Assembly (NCBI RefSeq): GCF_022539315.1
Contig: NC_066323.1
Span: forward strand, 17,349,719-17,413,718
Direction: 5' to 3'
From: Serinus canaria
Taxonomy: Eukaryota > Chordata > Aves > Passeriformes > Fringillidae
DNA: 64,000 nucleotides
Shown: positions 61,401 through 64,000 of the stretch, piece by piece
Layout: every line of letters starts with the position of its first letter
How positions within the stretch are numbered: position 1 is the first letter of the stretch
Made by a program: the position numbers and the translations under genes
Notes under the pieces: model-generated
Databases searched by the model: none
Told to the model about the DNA's origin: nothing
Seen by the model: only the letters and a program-made list of their open reading frames with translations

Positions 61401-62182
61401 AGAGGAAGAGACACCTGTAATGTGGGTCTTGTTCTCTCAAAGTTTTCATATCCTTTTCATACCCTTATTCTTTATTTTCATGCAATTCATTGCATATCAC
61501 TGAAGGCAGCTGCAGTTGTGCAAAGAGTGGCAGGAAAATGAGAGGAATTAGTGCCCCCAGGCAGTAAATGTGGATTAGGGCAGAGCAGGATCAGAGGGGA
61601 CTGGAAGCATTGTTAATGCTCAAAAGGCCATTTGCTGGTGCTCTCTGTGTTTCCCACTGTCAGGTGGCAGGGAGCCCAGTGCCTGGCTGGCTGTGGCCCC
61701 AGAGCAGGGCTGCACACAGGGTGGATGGGCTCCCTGCTGCACCGAGGGCAGGGCTATCTGCAGCCAGCATGGACATGGCACAAACCCCCAGGAACCACAC
61801 TCTAGGGTCACTGCAACATTCACTAAACCCCCTTTCTCAGGCTCAGGTTCTGAGCCTGCCCTTATGCTCCTTTCAAAGAGCCTGGCTGTGTTGAACAAGG
61901 TGGATTTCACTATTGCCCTCACCCTCCTGGTTTGTACGTGCTCTGTGCTGAGCCCACTGTGAGCAGCTTTCCTGTTCACTTGGTAAAACCTGGGCTGTGA
62001 GCACTGCCTGGCCAATTAATTTTTTGTGGTACCCAGGGAGCAGCAAAGCCTGAGAAACCATGTTTTTCTTTCTTCAATTACATTCATTGTGGTAGCAAGG
62101 ACAAGGTAGGCATCACTAAAATAATTTGATCCAAAGTTGTTTTGGCAGAGTGCTTCTGTGCTGAACTGCTCTGTGTTTACAG
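58470..62182. other. No gene seen
   Basis: Ordinary sequence with one very AT-rich block (59.9 kb) and a GC-richer patch at 61.6-61.8 kb with overlapping frames on both strands. No domain in any frame. Confidence 0.63.
59896..59990. repeat. Very AT-rich block
   Basis: About 95 bp composed almost entirely of A and T, with repeated taaataa/tttaaat phrases. Low complexity, no defined period. Confidence 0.88.
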
Positions 62183-62244
62183 CCGGTGTGGGATCCTGTG
62201 GGGCTGCACAGAGCTGCAAATAAAGGAGGAGCTGGAGCAAACAG
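62183..62244 (+). other. Candidate 62-nt exon
   Basis: A good acceptor, gctctgtgtttacag (ends 62182), and a consensus donor, acag|gtgagt (62244/62245), flank 62 nt. Two frames are open; from the second base it reads RCGILWGCTELQIKEELEQT. The segment includes aataaa (62219-62224), a polyadenylation-signal hexamer, which weakens the exon reading. No protein family recognised. Confidence 0.2.
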
Positions 62245-62821
62245 GTGAGTCAGGCTTCCTTTATGTGCCATGAGGACAAAGAGGGGCAGTTTCACACTGA
62301 GCATCCATGGTGGAGAATCAGCCTCCCAGAACTGCTGTCCCTAGAAAGCACTGCTGAATGAAGGATCCTTTAAAACAGCTGGGCAAGGCAGGAGGCAGGC
62401 TGCTCCAGACACTAAGCAGGTGCAGAGGACAGCAGGAGGGTAACAGAATTTGTTAGAAAGCCTGCCATTAATGATATTTTTTACTGGTGATTTTATTAGA
62501 GGAAAGGCTTTTTATTATTATTGTTTTTTCATTAGAAATAATAGTGCTTGTGTGTGAGGCATTTTTATATATTGTACCCCAGGACTAGATGTGCTCACAG
62601 AGTCTAAAAGAGCATATTGTGCAGTACCTTATATGTTTGGGGCTTCTAATTGCATTTTGTTTCCATCTCAGTGAAGTGTTTCTTATTTGGAAAAGCTGAC
62701 TAATCTTTGTCATTTACCTACACAGTAAGTGATTAGACTTTTCTAGATCTAGGACTGGGCTTTAGAAGGGAAAGAAGTGTTGTGTGTGCCTCTTTTTTGG
62801 TTTGTTAGCTGGTTAGTTCTG
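62245..62821. other. No gene seen
   Basis: Unique-looking sequence leading into the T/G tract. Confidence 0.65.
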
Positions 62822-63008
62822 GGGGTTTGATTTTCATTGTTTTGGATTGGTGGGTTTGTTTGGTTTTGTTGTTGTATTATTTTGGTTTGTTTTTTTGGTT
62901 TTTTTGTTTGTTTGTTTGGTTGGTTGGTTGGTTTTTTTATTTTTTGGTTGTTAGGGTGGGGTTTTTAATGTTTTTTTTTTTTTTTTGGTTTTTTTTTTTT
63001 TTTTTTGT
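62822..63008. repeat. T/G-rich low-complexity tract with (GTTT)n and (GGTT)n
   Basis: About 185 bp of almost only T and G on the plus strand. It contains a (GTTT)n to (GGTT)n transition at about 62905-62932 and two long T runs near 62971-63006. The Phe/Trp/Leu-rich plus-strand frame over it is a composition artefact. Confidence 0.95.
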
Positions 63009-64000
63009 TCAAATGCAGTTTCAGGTGTCATTTTGGCAGAATAAAAGCTGCCAAGTAAAGGAAAAAAAATTAAAAAATCTGTGCTGAAGTCCTGTAGAGA
63101 ATTCCTGCAGGATTAAAAGAGTGATAAGAATCTCCTTCCTCCCCTTTCATCCATACATTTGGCCTCACAAACACACATTGCCCTCTACCAGCACCGACCA
63201 CTTTTTTGAACAAATCTTCTTTGCTCAAATTTTGCAAGTGGCTGCTTCACTCTTTGAAAAGGCTGCTCCAAATGCAGGTGTCTGCCATGCAGGACCTCAC
63301 CAGATGGGTGGGTAAATGCCCTGCCTTTGCTGCAGCCTGCAAGCTGTTTCACATTGCATGAGAGAAGTCAAAAAGTCAATTAATATGCTGACCAAGACAA
63401 AATAGTTCTTTGCACCTATAGTCAATCCCAGTGTGGACTCTCTTATGAGAAAATTATTAATAATAAGTGTGTTGTAGGCCTCATGTCATCTCTCTAGGAG
63501 ATACTTAATCCTACAAGTTGGATCAAGAATCTAATTTGCTTTTAATCAGATGGGATATAGCTTTGTGTATGAGGAAGTGCTTTAATCTTTTGCATTCTGG
63601 TGGGGAGGCTGGGAGTCCAAAAGCCATTGTGATTTGAGGACTCATTCAACGCTGCTAGAAGTGAATAAATTCAGTATTCCAGGGATTTAGCGTGACTCCT
63701 GTGGTTTCTTTTGCCTGTCCTTTTAGAAAGTGTTTCACTTAGATGCTCAGAAACAATCTGGGCAGGGTGAGCAGCGTGAGAGGGAGCATTTCAGGGTCCC
63801 AGGGCAGCTGCTGTCCCAAAGGCTGCGATGTTGGTGCTGCAGACTGGCAGCCCTGCAGCTGCAGCCCTGTGTGTGCAGGGCCACCCCAGACACACCTGTG
63901 CATCCCCCAAACCACCTCCTGGGGAGCTCAGCTGCCATGCAGCACCAGGAGTGCCCTGGCAGATGCCAGCTGCACCCAGAGGAGCCGTGGGGGGAAAATG
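63009..64000. other. No gene seen; GC-rich end
   Basis: From about 63740 the sequence becomes GC-richer (ctgcagctgcag-type motifs). An antisense frame of 63 codons there is compositional. The window ends inside this patch, so a feature beyond the edge cannot be excluded. Confidence 0.55.

Noticed and set aside
62827..63087. Apparent membrane-protein-like frame rich in Phe, Trp, Leu and Val
   Set aside because: Direct translation of the T/G simple tract.
1..64000. CRISPR arrays, operons, phage, toxin or defence systems
   Set aside because: The window is vertebrate nuclear DNA; no regularly spaced repeats and no prokaryotic gene organisation.
1..64000. tRNA, rRNA, snRNA or Y RNA genes
   Set aside because: Scanning by eye for B-box (ggttcgaatc) and well-known RNA core motifs gave nothing; a covariance-model search would be decisive.

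Overview
The window looks like 64 kb of non-coding DNA from a bird nuclear genome, either intergenic or inside a very large intron. The main evidence is several copies of the CR1 LINE, two of them with recognisable avian-type CR1 3' ends in antisense orientation, including one of about 1.1 kb. Interspersed repeats are otherwise sparse, CpG is depleted, and base composition is AT-leaning with short GC-richer patches. I see nothing bacterial: no operons, no Shine-Dalgarno spacing and no long open frames. I cannot name the species or the locus.

No protein-coding gene can be supported. Every open frame in the window is short (157 codons at most), lacks a recognisable domain, and often overlaps open frames on the other strand. 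I found no rRNA, tRNA, snRNA or known miRNA, and no CRISPR array.

Layout. At 1-19 kb there is unannotatable sequence with a T-rich tract (1.5 kb), an E-box/palindrome cluster (3.07 kb), a GC/CpG-enriched patch (3.6-4.2 kb), one signal-peptide-like short frame between splice-like sites (15.5 kb) and a four-unit 16-bp minisatellite (18.2 kb). At 19-31 kb there is an ancient CR1-like fragment with a well-preserved block (19.1 kb), the best-looking candidate exon (24.9 kb), an AT-rich block with octamer and homeodomain-type motifs (26.1 kb), a 40-bp minisatellite (27.1 kb) and a CR1 tail (30.4 kb). At 31-45 kb there is a TATA-like element with a downstream consensus splice donor (31.8-32.0 kb), a purine-rich tract (33.1 kb), a 14-bp perfect hairpin (35.15 kb) and two CR1 elements of different age lying tail to tail (43.8-44.6 kb). 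At 45-64 kb there is a CpG-retaining patch that could be an enhancer (45.1-45.7 kb), a possible 33-nt microexon (48.8 kb), the 1.1-kb CR1 (55.1-56.2 kb), three closely spaced 3' splice-site-like tracts (58.3-58.5 kb), a possible 62-nt exon (62.2 kb) and a nearly pure T/G tract (62.8-63.0 kb).

I did not find a convincing previously undescribed system. The points most worth testing are the candidate exons, the TATA-plus-donor segment at 31.8 kb, the CpG-retaining element at 45.5 kb and the preserved block in the ancient CR1. All of these were judged by eye from a single sequence and need alignment or RNA data.
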